Origin: an uncultured Bacilli bacterium
GTDB lineage: Bacteria > Bacillota_I > Bacilli_A > RF39 > UBA660
DNA: 64,000 bases
Direction of reading: 5' to 3'
Assembly (NCBI GenBank): GCA_947630055.1
Contig: CANRGA010000002.1
Coordinates: 1-64,000 of the forward strand
Shown: one piece after another, positions 42,888-52,432 of the stretch
Layout: every line of letters starts with the position of its first letter
Numbering within the stretch: position 1 is the first letter of the stretch
Translations under genes and position numbers: made by a program
The notes under the pieces: generated by a model
Database searches by the model: none
The model's input: the letters and a program-made list of their open reading frames with translations, nothing else
What the model was told of the DNA's origin: nothing

Positions 42888-44003
42888 ATGAAAGCAAATA
42901 GAACAAGTTTAAATATAATAATTTCGATTATTATTTTTATGATTATAAGTATTTTATCTATTTATACAACTAGAGTTTTTTTGAAAGACTCTATGTCCTC
43001 TTTATATTTAAAACAATTATTATTTTATATAGTAGGAATAATTGTTAGTATTTTTATTACTTATAAAGGGTTTAATCTATTTAAAAGATATCATTATTTA
43101 ATATATATTGGTATTAATGTTTTACTTTTAAGTTTATTATTATTTGGTGTTGATGTTAATGGTAGCAAATGTTGGCTATTTATTGGACCATTTAGTTTTC
43201 AACCAAGTGAACTTATGAAAATTAGTTTAATTATAACGCTTGCTAGTCTCGTTTATAAATTTAAAATGAAACGTGATAAAACCATGAAAGCCGAATTTAT
43301 TTTAATTTTAAAACTTTTAATTCTAACCTCCATTCCTGCTCTTCTAACCTTTTTAGAACCTGATACCGGGGTTGTTATTATTTATTTTTTAATTTTATTA
43401 ACTTTACTTATATTTGCTAATATTAATAAAAAATGGTATATAATTGGAAGTTTAATTTTAGTATCAATTTTAGGAACTTTCTTTTATCTTTATTTTTTTA
43501 ACAGAGATTTATTTTTGAATATTGTTGGAGAAAACATTTTTTACAGGTTAGATCGAGTTTTTAACTGGGCTAATAGTAGTGGTTTTCAACTTGAAAATAG
43601 TTTGATTGCGATGGGATCTAGTGGAATTACAGGATTTGGGTTTAATCAAAATCCTATTTATTTTCCTGAGCCTCAAACGGATTTTATTTTTACAACATAT
43701 ACAGCAAATTTTGGTTTTTTAGGGGCTTTATTTTTAATATTAATTATTATTATTTTTGATTCTTCTATTTTAAGACTAGCTGCTAAAAAGATTAAATTAA
43801 TTGATAAATATATTATTATAGGCATATTTATTATGCTATTTTATGGACAAGTTCAAAATATTGCTATGACAATTGGGCTTTTACCAATTACCGGAATCCC
43901 TCTTCCTTTTGTAAGTTATGGAGGATCTAGCCTAGTTTCTTATTTATTTATTGTAGGCATTCTTTTAAATATTAACAAGGAACGCCTTAAATACAGGAAT
44001 TAA
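42888..44003 (+). CDS. FtsW/RodA/SpoVE-family peptidoglycan glycosyltransferase
   Basis: A polytopic protein of about ten membrane helices with SEDS motifs: WLFIGPFSFQPSELMKIS, EPDTGVVIIY and the C-terminal GIPLPFVSYGGSSL. SEDS proteins polymerise lipid II into glycan strands. Which of division, elongation or spore cortex synthesis it serves is not clear; the CotJ neighbours make SpoVE-like use possible. ATG at 42888 is taken as the start. Confidence 0.9.
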   Translation: MKANRTSLNIIISIIIFMIISILSIYTTRVFLKDSMSSLYLKQLLFYIVGIIVSIFITYKGFNLFKRYHYLIYIGINVLLLSLLLFGVDVNGSKCWLFIGPFSFQPSELMKISLIITLASLVYKFKMKRDKTMKAEFILILKLLILTSIPALLTFLEPDTGVVIIYFLILLTLLIFANINKKWYIIGSLILVSILGTFFYLYFFNRDLFLNIVGENIFYRLDRVFNWANSSGFQLENSLIAMGSSGITGFGFNQNPIYFPEPQTDFIFTTYTANFGFLGALFLILIIIIFDSSILRLAAKKIKLIDKYIIIGIFIMLFYGQVQNIAMTIGLLPITGIPLPFVSYGGSSLVSYLFIVGILLNINKERLKYRN

Positions 44004-44028
44004 ATACTTTGAATTATCATAAAATATC

Positions 44029-45405
44029 ATGGTGATTTATTTGCAAAAAGTAATAATTAATCCAGTTTATGGTGGAATAGAATCAGGAGTTGTTTTTGGA
44101 AATATCATTGAAAAAGATTTTAATTTGGAAATTTCTAAGAAAATCTATGATAATTTAAAAAAACTTGGTGTTGATGTTTATTTAGTTCGGGATGATGATA
44201 GAACTTTAAGTGATGAAGAACGTCTTCAAATTGTAAATAGTTTTTTAGATAATAACGATGAAGTTATCACTTTATCAAATATGCTTGCAAGTGGAAATGA
44301 TGCTGGGGCTGAAATTATCTATGCACTTCGAAATGATGATGATTTAGCACGAGAAATTAGTAATTATATTGAAAGTGCTGGTCAAGATATTTTAAAATAT
44401 TATCAGTTACGAAATCCTAGTGATACTGCTCTTGATTATTATAGTATTATAAGAGATGTTCCAAGTTTTGTTGAAAGTATTATTGTAAGTTATGGTTACC
44501 CTTCTAATAGTTATGATAATAGTTTTTTAATTAATAATATTGATGCACTTGCTAAAGCAACCTCTGATGCTATCTATGATTACTTAAAACGAATTAATAT
44601 TTATGTTGTCGAGCCCGGCGACTCTTTATATAAAATTGCTGAAAAGTTTAATACAACAGTTGATGAAATAAAAGAATTAAATGGACTAACTAGTAATAAT
44701 TTAGATGTTGGAGATGAACTTTTAATTCCAAAGCCTAAATATCCAAATAATGATAATAATACAGGTAATAATTTCTTTAATTATACTGTTGAATTTGGAG
44801 ATACTTTGTATTCCATTGCTCGAGAATATAATACTACTGTTAATGTTTTAAAAGAAATCAATAATTTAAATAGTAATATTTTGCAAGTTGGACAAGTTTT
44901 AAAAATTCCAACGAGAATTACTAATGAAGATACAAGTAATTATATTATTTATACTGTAAAATCCGGTGACTCTTTATATAAAATTGCCAGTACTTATGGA
45001 GTTACAGTTGATGAAATTAAAAATTTAAATGGTTTAAGTAGTAATCTAATTTCAATTGGTCAAGTATTGAAAATTCCATCTACTACTAATAATAATCAAA
45101 CTAATTATTTAACTTATATAGTAAAATCTGGTGACTCTTTATATAAGATTGCTAATCTTTATTCAACAAGTGTTGATGAAATTAAAAATTTAAATAATTT
45201 AACAAGCAATAATTTATCAATTGGCCAAGTTTTAAAAATTCCAACATCTTCTTCTAATTATATTAGTTATACAGTAAAATCTGGAGACTCTTTATATAAA
45301 ATTGCCAATTCATATAATACAACAGTTTCTAAAATTAAAGAATTAAATAATCTCCAATCAAATAATCTTTCTATTGGTCAAGTTTTAAAAATACCTATAA
45401 CTTAA
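44029..45405 (+). CDS. Amidase_3-like protein without zinc histidines, five LysM domains
   Basis: Residues 5-190 align with N-acetylmuramoyl-L-alanine amidases. The GHGG motif reads PVYGG and the SIHAN motif reads TLSNML, so both zinc histidines are lost, while EKDFNL and VESIIVSYGYPSN are kept. Five LysM domains follow (about 192-458; YVVEPGDSLYKIAEKF is the first). It probably binds peptidoglycan without cutting it. No signal peptide is seen, as in LysM coat proteins such as SafA. A TTG at 44041 is an alternative start. Confidence 0.85.
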   Translation: MVIYLQKVIINPVYGGIESGVVFGNIIEKDFNLEISKKIYDNLKKLGVDVYLVRDDDRTLSDEERLQIVNSFLDNNDEVITLSNMLASGNDAGAEIIYALRNDDDLAREISNYIESAGQDILKYYQLRNPSDTALDYYSIIRDVPSFVESIIVSYGYPSNSYDNSFLINNIDALAKATSDAIYDYLKRINIYVVEPGDSLYKIAEKFNTTVDEIKELNGLTSNNLDVGDELLIPKPKYPNNDNNTGNNFFNYTVEFGDTLYSIAREYNTTVNVLKEINNLNSNILQVGQVLKIPTRITNEDTSNYIIYTVKSGDSLYKIASTYGVTVDEIKNLNGLSSNLISIGQVLKIPSTTNNNQTNYLTYIVKSGDSLYKIANLYSTSVDEIKNLNNLTSNNLSIGQVLKIPTSSSNYISYTVKSGDSLYKIANSYNTTVSKIKELNNLQSNNLSIGQVLKIPIT

Positions 45406-45432
45406 AAAATTACTAATCGCTTAGTAATTTTT
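45405..45432. terminator. Bidirectional terminator
   Basis: A perfect 12-bp stem AAAAATTACTAA/TTAGTAATTTTT with a 4-base loop between two convergent genes. Confidence 0.9.
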
Positions 45433-45435
45433 AGT

Positions 45436-45972
45436 TTATTTTTTTATTAATTTCTTTTCACTAGACATATTTTCAATTACTATATCTTTAAAATCTATTC
45501 CAGCATCTAAAAAAGCTTTATAATATAATCTTAAATCTCCAAGTTTCGTATCCCAAATAAATGTTCCTTCTTTAATACTTTCATTTTCGTTATAAACTTC
45601 ATAGACATTATTATGCCAAGAAGTATCTTCTTTAATTCTTACCAAATAAGATTTGCCATTTAGAAAAATTATTCTTATAACATCATCACGACTAGCTACA
45701 TTTCCTAAATATTCAACAGCACATACTTGTGATGACATACCTGGTAATTCATTACAAGTATTTTCTAAAAAGTTTTTTAATTCTTCTTCTGTTTGAAAGA
45801 AAATACCTTTACTACTAGACGTATCACTTATTCCATATAAACGCTTCCGAGGTTTAGGAATTACTTTTAAAGGATTTTCTTTTTTTGGAATATACATAAT
45901 ATCTTGAGATTTCTTTTTTCTAGTTTCAACTGCTTTAATTAATTCTTGTGAAAATATTTCTTTAGTACTCAT
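45436..45972 (-). CDS. Hypothetical protein, 178 aa
   Basis: No family recognised. The N-terminus is basic and proline-rich; a folded alpha/beta part from residue 65 contains two cysteines and VIRIIFLNGKSYLVRIKED. ATG at 45972 follows an AGGAGTG site. A promoter lies at 45991-46019, so the gene is transcribed alone. Confidence 0.55.
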   Translation of the reverse strand: MSTKEIFSQELIKAVETRKKKSQDIMYIPKKENPLKVIPKPRKRLYGISDTSSSKGIFFQTEEELKNFLENTCNELPGMSSQVCAVEYLGNVASRDDVIRIIFLNGKSYLVRIKEDTSWHNNVYEVYNENESIKEGTFIWDTKLGDLRLYYKAFLDAGIDFKDIVIENMSSEKKLIKK

Positions 45973-46326
45973 TGTATCACTCCTCATGGTAATATATCAA
46001 AGTTAGATTAAAATGTAAACTAATTTGACTATATTTGACATATTATTCAAAATAGTCCTTAATTTTAAAATGATATAACGCATAACTTGATAATGATTAT
46101 TTTGGAAAAATGTTAAATTATTAGATATAATCGTTTAATTTTTGACGAAAGACTATAACTAGAAAAAAATCATGAAAAATTTGGTTTGTTGTTTAATTTA
46201 GATTATATCTTGTCATACAATCATTCTTCAATTGTAACAAGTATTTACTTTACACCTTGTGACATTATTAAATACTTTTCTTGTAAGACACGTTCCAAAT
46301 ATATCAACTTTTATCATTTACATTCA
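45973..46326. other. 354-bp intergenic region
   Basis: Apart from the promoter at 45991-46019 I see no gene, RNA or repeat in it. It is AT-rich with scattered stop codons in all frames and could be decayed coding sequence. Confidence 0.5.
45991..46019 (-). promoter_or_regulatory. Promoter of the 178-aa protein gene
   Basis: TTTACA, 17 nt and TATATT on the minus strand. Confidence 0.5.
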
Positions 46327-46863
46327 CTACATTTCGTATTCATAAAGAACAGAATTTTTTGGATTAAATGATAAAAAATCTGTGTTTTCATCATAACCTA
46401 CTAAATTAAAATGAAGTGTTTTTATAAAACTACCATGTGAAATTATCAAAATGTTTTTATTTGGATATTCTCTTTTGATTTTATCCAAAAATTTTTTTGC
46501 TCTTAATAAACAATCTTGTAAACTTTCTATATTGTGGGAATTATCATTTAATTTATAATTCCATTGTTTTTCAATTAAATCAAAATTAATTGATTTTCCT
46601 TCATAATCACCAAAACCTCTTTCAACAATCATAGAATCATAAATTATTTTTACTTTATTGCCAACTAATATATCAGCAGTTTGTCTAGCTCTTTTCAAAG
46701 GCGAGCAAAAACAAATGTCAATTTTACTTAAATCTAATTTTCCTGCTAATTCTTTGGCTTGTTCAATCCCCTCTTCACTTAATTCAATATCTGTAGTTCC
46801 CTGTAACAATTCTTTAACATTCCAATCTGTTTTACCATGTCTAACAATATATATTTTACTCAT
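46327..46863 (-). CDS. Histidine phosphatase (phosphoglycerate mutase-like)
   Basis: The phospho-histidine motif VRHGKTDWN lies at the N-terminus, the second histidine in ISHGSFI near residue 146, and ERGFGDYEG in between. The 178-residue enzyme is of the CobC/GpmB-like branch and hydrolyses small phosphate esters. The exact substrate is unknown. Confidence 0.9.
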   Translation of the reverse strand: MSKIYIVRHGKTDWNVKELLQGTTDIELSEEGIEQAKELAGKLDLSKIDICFCSPLKRARQTADILVGNKVKIIYDSMIVERGFGDYEGKSINFDLIEKQWNYKLNDNSHNIESLQDCLLRAKKFLDKIKREYPNKNILIISHGSFIKTLHFNLVGYDENTDFLSFNPKNSVLYEYEM

Positions 46864-46939
46864 TACTCTCCTCTTTTAACCCAGTTAGGCGTTTTCATTT
46901 TTACAATTGCATTTTTGTATTTTTTTAATTTTGTTAAAC

Positions 46940-49081
46940 TTATTCTAAAAATAAACTCAATGATACTTTTTCTTTTTCTTTATTAATATCAATTACATAT
47001 ACATCAACTATATCTCCAACACTTAAAACATCACTTGGATTTTTAATATAGTTTTTAGACATTTTAGAAATATGGATCAAGCCATCATTATGAAGTCCTA
47101 TATCAACAAAAGCTCCAAAATCAACAACATTTCTAACAGTTCCTTGTAATTTATCATGAATTTTTAAATTATCAATTGTTAAGATATCACTTCTTAAAAT
47201 TGGTTTTTCGATGTTATCTCTTGGATCACGATTTGGCTTTTCAAGAGATTTAATAATATCATCAAAAGTATATTTATCAATTCCTAAATCTTCTTTATAA
47301 GTAATATTTTTTAATTTCTCACTTAATTCTTTCGTTCCAAGTTCTGAAACATTTGAATTAACTTCGTCTAATATTTTTAAAGCATCATTATAATTATCAG
47401 GATGAATATCGGTTTTATCAAGTGGGTTCTCTCCGTCAACTACTCTTAAGAATCCAATTGCTTGTTCATAGATTTTATCACTCATACCTTTAATTTTCTT
47501 TATCTCTTCCCGACTTTTAATCTTTCCAACTTTTTCTTTATAAGCAATGATATTATTAATTACATTCTTTTTTAAACCTGATACATAAGAAAGAATTGAA
47601 GATGAAGCATTATTAATATTAACTCCTACTTGATTAACAATTTTAGAAACTGTAAAATCAAGAGATTCTGATAAGTCTTTAACTGGTACATCATGTTGGT
47701 ATAACCCAACTCCAATGCTTTTAGGGTCAATTTTTACTAATTCGGATAAACTATCTTGCAAACGTCTTGCAAGGCTTATTGCACTTCTTTTTTCAACCGT
47801 TAAATCAGGAAACTCGGCAATTCCTAATTTGCTTGCTGAATAAACACTAGCCCCAGCCTCATTTACAATTATATATTCAAGTTTTCTATCTAATTTTTTA
47901 ATTAAATTAGCTGTAAATTCTTCGTTTTCTCGGCTTGCTGTTCCATTTCCAATTGCAATTATAGAAACATTATGTTTATTGATTAAATCCGTAATTATTT
48001 TTTCACTTTCAAGTATCTTATTATGGGGAGGTGCAGGATAAATTACTGCAACATCTAAAACACTTCCGTTAGGAGCAACAACTGCAACCTTAGTTCCCGT
48101 TCTATAACCTGGGTCAAGTGCTAAAACTGTCTTATCTTTAATAGGTGGTGTTAATAATAAATGTTCTAGATTTTGACTAAAGTTCTTAATAGCACTTTGA
48201 TTTGCAATATCCGTAATATTACTTCTAATTTCCCTTTCAATACTTGGTAGTATTAATCTATCTAAACTATCTTTAATAGCATTTTTAACAATATCAGCAC
48301 TTTTTGATTCTTTATTTTTAATTACTTTCGTTTCTAAATAGTTTTCTAAAGCGCTTTCATCATAATCAAAGGAAACCGTAATTACCTTTTCATGTTCAGC
48401 CCGGTTAATTGCAAGAACGCGATGAGGTTTAATACCTTTAACTTTTTCATTATAATCATAATACATTTCATATACTTTATCAGTATCCGGATTATTCTTT
48501 TTAACTTTCGTTTTTATAATTGCTTCTCTCTCAATATAACTTCTAATATATTTTCTAAATTTGGCATCATCACTTATCATTTCAGCAATTATGTAACTAG
48601 CGCCCATTATAGCATCTTCTTTAGTTTTAACATTTTCATTTAAATATTTTAAAGCTTCAGCATCAATATCCGTATTATCAAACTTCATAATTATTTTAGC
48701 AAGTGGTTCAAGTCCATTTTTAATTGCTTCACTGGCCTTTGTTTTCTTCTTTTCTTTATATGGTAAATACAAGTCTTCAACATCAACTAACTTTGTACAC
48801 TTTAATATTTCGTCCTTAAGTTCAGGCGTCATCATATCTTTTTCTTCAATTAACCTAATAACATCAAGCTTTCGATTATATAAATTTTCTTGATATTTAT
48901 AAGTTGTTTCAATAGCTCTAATTTTTTCTTCATCTAAAGCTCCTGTTACCTCTTTTCGGTATCTTGCAATAAAAGGAATGGTATTTCCTTCACTTAGTAA
49001 CTTAATTACAGCTTCAATCTGCTTTTTACTAATATTTAATTCTGTTTCTAAAATTTTAATTATATCTTCATTTATTTCCAT
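46940..49081 (-). CDS. tex: RNA-binding transcription accessory protein Tex
   Basis: The 713-residue protein follows the Tex order: N-terminal helical domain (IPFIARYRKEVTGALDEEKI), YqgF nuclease-like domain (ALDPGYRTGTKVAVV), helix-hairpin-helix region and a C-terminal S1 domain (GTVRNVVDFGAFVDIGLHND). Tex binds RNA and acts in transcription and ribosome-associated processes. Confidence 0.97.
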   Translation of the reverse strand: MEINEDIIKILETELNISKKQIEAVIKLLSEGNTIPFIARYRKEVTGALDEEKIRAIETTYKYQENLYNRKLDVIRLIEEKDMMTPELKDEILKCTKLVDVEDLYLPYKEKKKTKASEAIKNGLEPLAKIIMKFDNTDIDAEALKYLNENVKTKEDAIMGASYIIAEMISDDAKFRKYIRSYIEREAIIKTKVKKNNPDTDKVYEMYYDYNEKVKGIKPHRVLAINRAEHEKVITVSFDYDESALENYLETKVIKNKESKSADIVKNAIKDSLDRLILPSIEREIRSNITDIANQSAIKNFSQNLEHLLLTPPIKDKTVLALDPGYRTGTKVAVVAPNGSVLDVAVIYPAPPHNKILESEKIITDLINKHNVSIIAIGNGTASRENEEFTANLIKKLDRKLEYIIVNEAGASVYSASKLGIAEFPDLTVEKRSAISLARRLQDSLSELVKIDPKSIGVGLYQHDVPVKDLSESLDFTVSKIVNQVGVNINNASSSILSYVSGLKKNVINNIIAYKEKVGKIKSREEIKKIKGMSDKIYEQAIGFLRVVDGENPLDKTDIHPDNYNDALKILDEVNSNVSELGTKELSEKLKNITYKEDLGIDKYTFDDIIKSLEKPNRDPRDNIEKPILRSDILTIDNLKIHDKLQGTVRNVVDFGAFVDIGLHNDGLIHISKMSKNYIKNPSDVLSVGDIVDVYVIDINKEKEKVSLSLFLE

Positions 49082-49124
49082 AATCTAACCTCACTTAAAT
49101 ATTATAAAGAAAAAGCGTCTAAAA

Positions 49125-49151
49125 AAGCAAGTCTTTTTATTCAACTTGCTT
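49125..49151 (-). terminator. Terminator after the PH-domain-like gene
   Basis: AAGCAAGT/ACTTGCTT stem whose loop holds the stop codon, followed by T6 on the minus strand. Confidence 0.6.
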
Positions 49152-49577
49152 ATTTTTATTATTTTTCACACGATTCATATAAGTTGAGATAGCTGTTTCT
49201 ACTTCTCTTAATGACTTTTTACTTAAATTAGATATAATTACTTTTTCTTTAGCAGTATCAATTATTACTTTTCCAAATAACATTCCTGAGTCAACTTTTA
49301 AATCATTAAATAAATCAGGCGTTACGGAAGTTAAGAAATATCCAAATACTACTCGTTTGGTTGCAATCATTATTCTTTCATTAGTAAGTGCTACAACACA
49401 ACTTGAAAATATTTCACGATTGGAAAACCCTTTTTGGCCACAGAAAACATAAAATATTTTCTCATCTGGATTAAGATGCTTATTTATAACTTCACTATGG
49501 CTTTTTAACCTAAACGCAACCGTTCCAAAATATTTTCTTCTAAATCTTAAAGCTAAATTATATACCTTATTCTTCAT
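49137..49577 (-). CDS. YokE-like PH-domain protein
   Basis: The 146-residue protein resembles short bacterial PH-domain proteins: NPDEKIFYVFCG, VALTNERIMIATK and VIIDTAKEKVIISNLSKK are typical strands. Its role is unknown. The ATG overlaps the stop of the thioredoxin-like gene (TAATG), showing translational coupling. Confidence 0.6.
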   Translation of the reverse strand: MKNKVYNLALRFRRKYFGTVAFRLKSHSEVINKHLNPDEKIFYVFCGQKGFSNREIFSSCVVALTNERIMIATKRVVFGYFLTSVTPDLFNDLKVDSGMLFGKVIIDTAKEKVIISNLSKKSLREVETAISTYMNRVKNNKNKQVE

Positions 49578-50269
49578 TAAATAAACCCATTATTTTTAAA
49601 TAAAGTCTTAAGTTCAGATTCTTCTACATATTGATATATTCCATCAACAATTTTACCATCTTTAACAATTATTGTATTAGGAGTTCCCCAACCATCTTTA
49701 TATTCTTCTGATGATGCCATGAACTTTTTACCAGCTTCTGAATAAACAGCATAACCATCACTACCATAAACTATATTTCCATCTTCATCATGTTCAATAA
49801 AATTAGTTGTATCTAAATAATGAAGAGTTAAGTTATATTTACTAGCAAGTCTTGTAATAATTGGAGTCTCCATTTGACAAAAACTGCAATCTGGTTTTGC
49901 AACATAAATAATTCTTGCTTCACTATCATTCATATATTCTAAATATTTATCAACATCAATATAAGTAAATTCGTAAGGCCCAGTATTTTTTCCATAACTA
50001 TTAGAAGACCATGAAGCAAAACCTAAAACTAGTCCAACAACCAAAACTACTAAAATTCCTTTAAATATTTTATCTCTTGATATCTTTTCTTTTTTGTCAT
50101 TATTTCTTTTTTCTTTAGCCTTGGTTTCTTTAACTTCTTCCTTAACTTCTTTCTTAGTTGTTTCTTCTTTTTTATCTTTTTCTTTAACTTTCACTTCTTC
50201 TTTTACTTCTTTTTTTGTCTCTTTTTTAACTTCTTTAACATTTTTCTTTTTCGTATTTTTCTTTTCCAT
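49577..50269 (-). CDS. Membrane-anchored thioredoxin-fold protein
   Basis: A Lys/Glu-rich cytoplasmic segment (1-67) precedes one transmembrane helix (about 69-87) and an extracytoplasmic thioredoxin domain with CSFC in AKPDCSFCQME and the cis-proline in WGTPNTII. The sequence around the active site resembles PedC/BrcD-type accessory proteins. It may reduce or form disulfides in secreted proteins. Two promoters lie upstream. Confidence 0.75.
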   Translation of the reverse strand: MEKKNTKKKNVKEVKKETKKEVKEEVKVKEKDKKEETTKKEVKEEVKETKAKEKRNNDKKEKISRDKIFKGILVVLVVGLVLGFASWSSNSYGKNTGPYEFTYIDVDKYLEYMNDSEARIIYVAKPDCSFCQMETPIITRLASKYNLTLHYLDTTNFIEHDEDGNIVYGSDGYAVYSEAGKKFMASSEEYKDGWGTPNTIIVKDGKIVDGIYQYVEESELKTLFKNNGFI

Positions 50270-50294
50270 AATAAAATCCTTTCTTTATATTAAG

Positions 50295-50323
50295 ATTATA
50301 CCACTAAACTAAATAAATTACAA
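50295..50323 (-). promoter_or_regulatory. Proximal promoter of the thioredoxin-like gene
   Basis: TTGTAA, 17 nt and TATAAT on the minus strand. Confidence 0.6.
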
Positions 50324-50364
50324 ATTTTTGATGTAAACTTCTTTAATTTTTTTTTAAAGAACAT
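50296..50364 (-). CDS. Possible 22-residue cationic peptide
   Basis: A GAAGG site lies seven bases before ATG. The peptide starts MFFKKKLKKFTSKICNLFS, basic then hydrophobic. It is downstream of the consensus promoter 50450-50478. Expression is not shown; it could also be chance in AT-rich DNA. Confidence 0.3.
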   Translation of the reverse strand: MFFKKKLKKFTSKICNLFSLVV

Positions 50365-50449
50365 TTTTAAACCTTCATAACTTCAATTAATAACTATTTA
50401 GTTTTATGTTATCTATATAAATTTACCCCCTTTAATAAAAATCGCCATT

Positions 50450-50478
50450 ATTGTATCATATTTTGTAGTTTTTGTCAA
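50450..50478 (-). promoter_or_regulatory. Distal promoter upstream of the thioredoxin-like gene
   Basis: TTGACA, 17 nt and TACAAT on the minus strand, giving a leader of about 170 nt before the thioredoxin-like gene. Confidence 0.65.
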
Positions 50479-50486
50479 ATAAAAAC

Positions 50487-51269
50487 TCATATTTTATACT
50501 TAATATTATTATTTAAACAATATTCTTCTATTTCTATTTTTAAATTATCAAAATAGGTATTATCATTTAATAAATATATTTTAGCATAATCAAGATATAA
50601 ATCTTTATAATTATCATTTATAAATTTTAATACTTTTCTTCTTGCATCATCTCTTAATTTTAAAAACTCAAAATGATATTCGCATGCAAAATCTTTCGTT
50701 TTTTCAATTATTTTCTTATAATCAGTTAAATAAGGAAGAAATGGTGAAATATTTAAAATTGTATAAATTTTATTTTTCTTTAATTCTTTTAAAGTATCTA
50801 ATCTTTCACTAATTGGACTTTCTTTTTCTAAACACTCTCGTAAATTATCATCAAGAGTATTAATTGACATAACAACTTTAACATTTTTAAATTCTTTAAT
50901 TAGATCTAAATCTCTTAAAATTAATTTATTTCTAGTTGCAATTATTAAATTAAAATCAAATTTAACTAATTGACTTAAGATATTTCTAGTTATCATGTAT
51001 TGTTCTTCATATTTATTATAACAATCAGTTGTTGAAGACATTAAATAAGTTTTATTTCTAACGCTTACACTTCGTAGTTTATAACCAGTAATTTTAACAT
51101 CTAAAAATTCTCCCCATTCTTCATCATGACTACTTAAATTTTTCATAAAAGTCGCATAACAAAACATACATCCATTAGGACATCCAACATAAGAATTAAC
51201 AACAAAATCAATTCCTTCAATATTTGATTTAGCAATAAACCGATTAACATTTATTTCTTTAATTTTCAT
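50487..51269 (-). CDS. SPL-family radical SAM protein
   Basis: The iron-sulfur motif GCPNGCMFCYATF (CxxxCxxC) lies near residue 35, followed by a TIM-barrel with SSTTDCYNKYEEQ and NISPFLPYLTD. This fits the spore-photoproduct-lyase-like radical SAM group. It is shorter (about 260 aa) than true SplB (about 340), so the substrate is uncertain. ATG at 51269 is preferred to a GTG at 51278. Confidence 0.8.
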   Translation of the reverse strand: MKIKEINVNRFIAKSNIEGIDFVVNSYVGCPNGCMFCYATFMKNLSSHDEEWGEFLDVKITGYKLRSVSVRNKTYLMSSTTDCYNKYEEQYMITRNILSQLVKFDFNLIIATRNKLILRDLDLIKEFKNVKVVMSINTLDDNLRECLEKESPISERLDTLKELKKNKIYTILNISPFLPYLTDYKKIIEKTKDFACEYHFEFLKLRDDARRKVLKFINDNYKDLYLDYAKIYLLNDNTYFDNLKIEIEEYCLNNNIKYKI

Positions 51270-51335
51270 AATTACCACATATTAATTATAGCATTAATTT
51301 CATTTAAACTTTTATTTATTCAATAATCTTGATAA

Positions 51336-52361
51336 TTATTCTGGGACAATATTTTTAACTATTTTTATTTTTCTTAAAATAACCGTAATTAAAATTGCAA
51401 GAGGTATAACAACAAATGGTCCTAATAACCTATAAAGAAGTGATGTATTTAAAATATTTATTTTTTTAAGTAAAATCATCAATACATCCATAATAAAGAA
51501 ATGAATTAAATAAATACTAAAAGTATATTTACTTAAGAAATTAACTTCTTTTAAAATTCTTTTCATAATTTTATTACCATAGTCTTTAAAGAAAACAAAT
51601 ATACCTGTTGCATAAAGAATTGAGGGAACATTTGTATATCCCTTGAAGGTTTGAATAATCTCGCCTTCCTTAATTGATAAATAATAAGTTCCAATTATAT
51701 GCATTAATAAACCTACTATAGCTAATATATAAATAGTTATTTTTAATTTTTTACTTAGTTCATATCTATCTAATAAATATCCTATAATTGGATAAATTAA
51801 ATAACCATTTATAACTGTTAAAGTTAAAGGCCAAACAGAATTAATACCTAAAACATTTTTTAAAAAGGGAATTAAGGAATTTAAGATAAAACCTAAAATA
51901 GCTAAATAACTAAATAATTTCTTTCTATCTTGTTTTTTCACAGAAGAATATAAAGGAATTGACATATAAATAATAAATAAAGGTATAAAAAACCAATAAA
52001 TATTAACAATCTCCGTATTAATAATTCCATTTATTATATCTTTAAATCCATGTTTAATATCATGAACTAATATCATGTAAATAAGACCAATTAAACTCCA
52101 AATAAGAAACGGAATTAAAGTTTTTTGAACCCGTTTTTTTAAATATTCTTTATCACTATAACGATCTTTATAATCAATTAAAGTAACCCCGGTTATCATA
52201 TAAAATATTGGAACTGCAAAATAAAAGATTGATTCAATTATATTAGCACTAGCCCAATAAGAATCGTAACTAAACTTCCAAAAACATGTATTAGTATGCA
52301 AAAAAACTACCGCAATCATTGAAATTACACTTAATAAAGTTATATAAGATTTTTTTTTCAT
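51336..52361 (-). CDS. Acyltransferase 3 family membrane protein
   Basis: A polytopic protein with about ten helices; the N-terminal helix with VVFLHTNTCFWKF holds the conserved histidine and FYFAVPIFYMITGV follows. The family O-acetylates cell-wall or surface glycans. ATG at 52361 has an AGAGGAG site. Confidence 0.88.
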   Translation of the reverse strand: MKKKSYITLLSVISMIAVVFLHTNTCFWKFSYDSYWASANIIESIFYFAVPIFYMITGVTLIDYKDRYSDKEYLKKRVQKTLIPFLIWSLIGLIYMILVHDIKHGFKDIINGIINTEIVNIYWFFIPLFIIYMSIPLYSSVKKQDRKKLFSYLAILGFILNSLIPFLKNVLGINSVWPLTLTVINGYLIYPIIGYLLDRYELSKKLKITIYILAIVGLLMHIIGTYYLSIKEGEIIQTFKGYTNVPSILYATGIFVFFKDYGNKIMKRILKEVNFLSKYTFSIYLIHFFIMDVLMILLKKINILNTSLLYRLLGPFVVIPLAILITVILRKIKIVKNIVPE

Positions 52362-52410
52362 AAAGACTCCTCTTTTAAATTCTATCAAATATTTAACTAT
52401 TAAGCAAGAA

Positions 52411-52432
52411 AAAAAGTGCCCTTAAGACACTA
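52411..52432 (-). terminator. Probable terminator after the Cys-rich protein gene
   Basis: An imperfect AGTG(TC)/(GG)CACT hairpin followed by T7 on the minus strand. Confidence 0.5.

Noticed and set aside
44626-45400. Regular repeats of about 130-150 bp that could look like a repeat array
   Set aside because: They encode the five LysM domains in frame and vary as protein repeats; they are not a CRISPR or noncoding array.
46186-46371. Plus-strand ORF of 61 codons in the gap before the phosphatase gene
   Set aside because: It has no ribosome binding site, no family resemblance and overlaps the convergent phosphatase gene.
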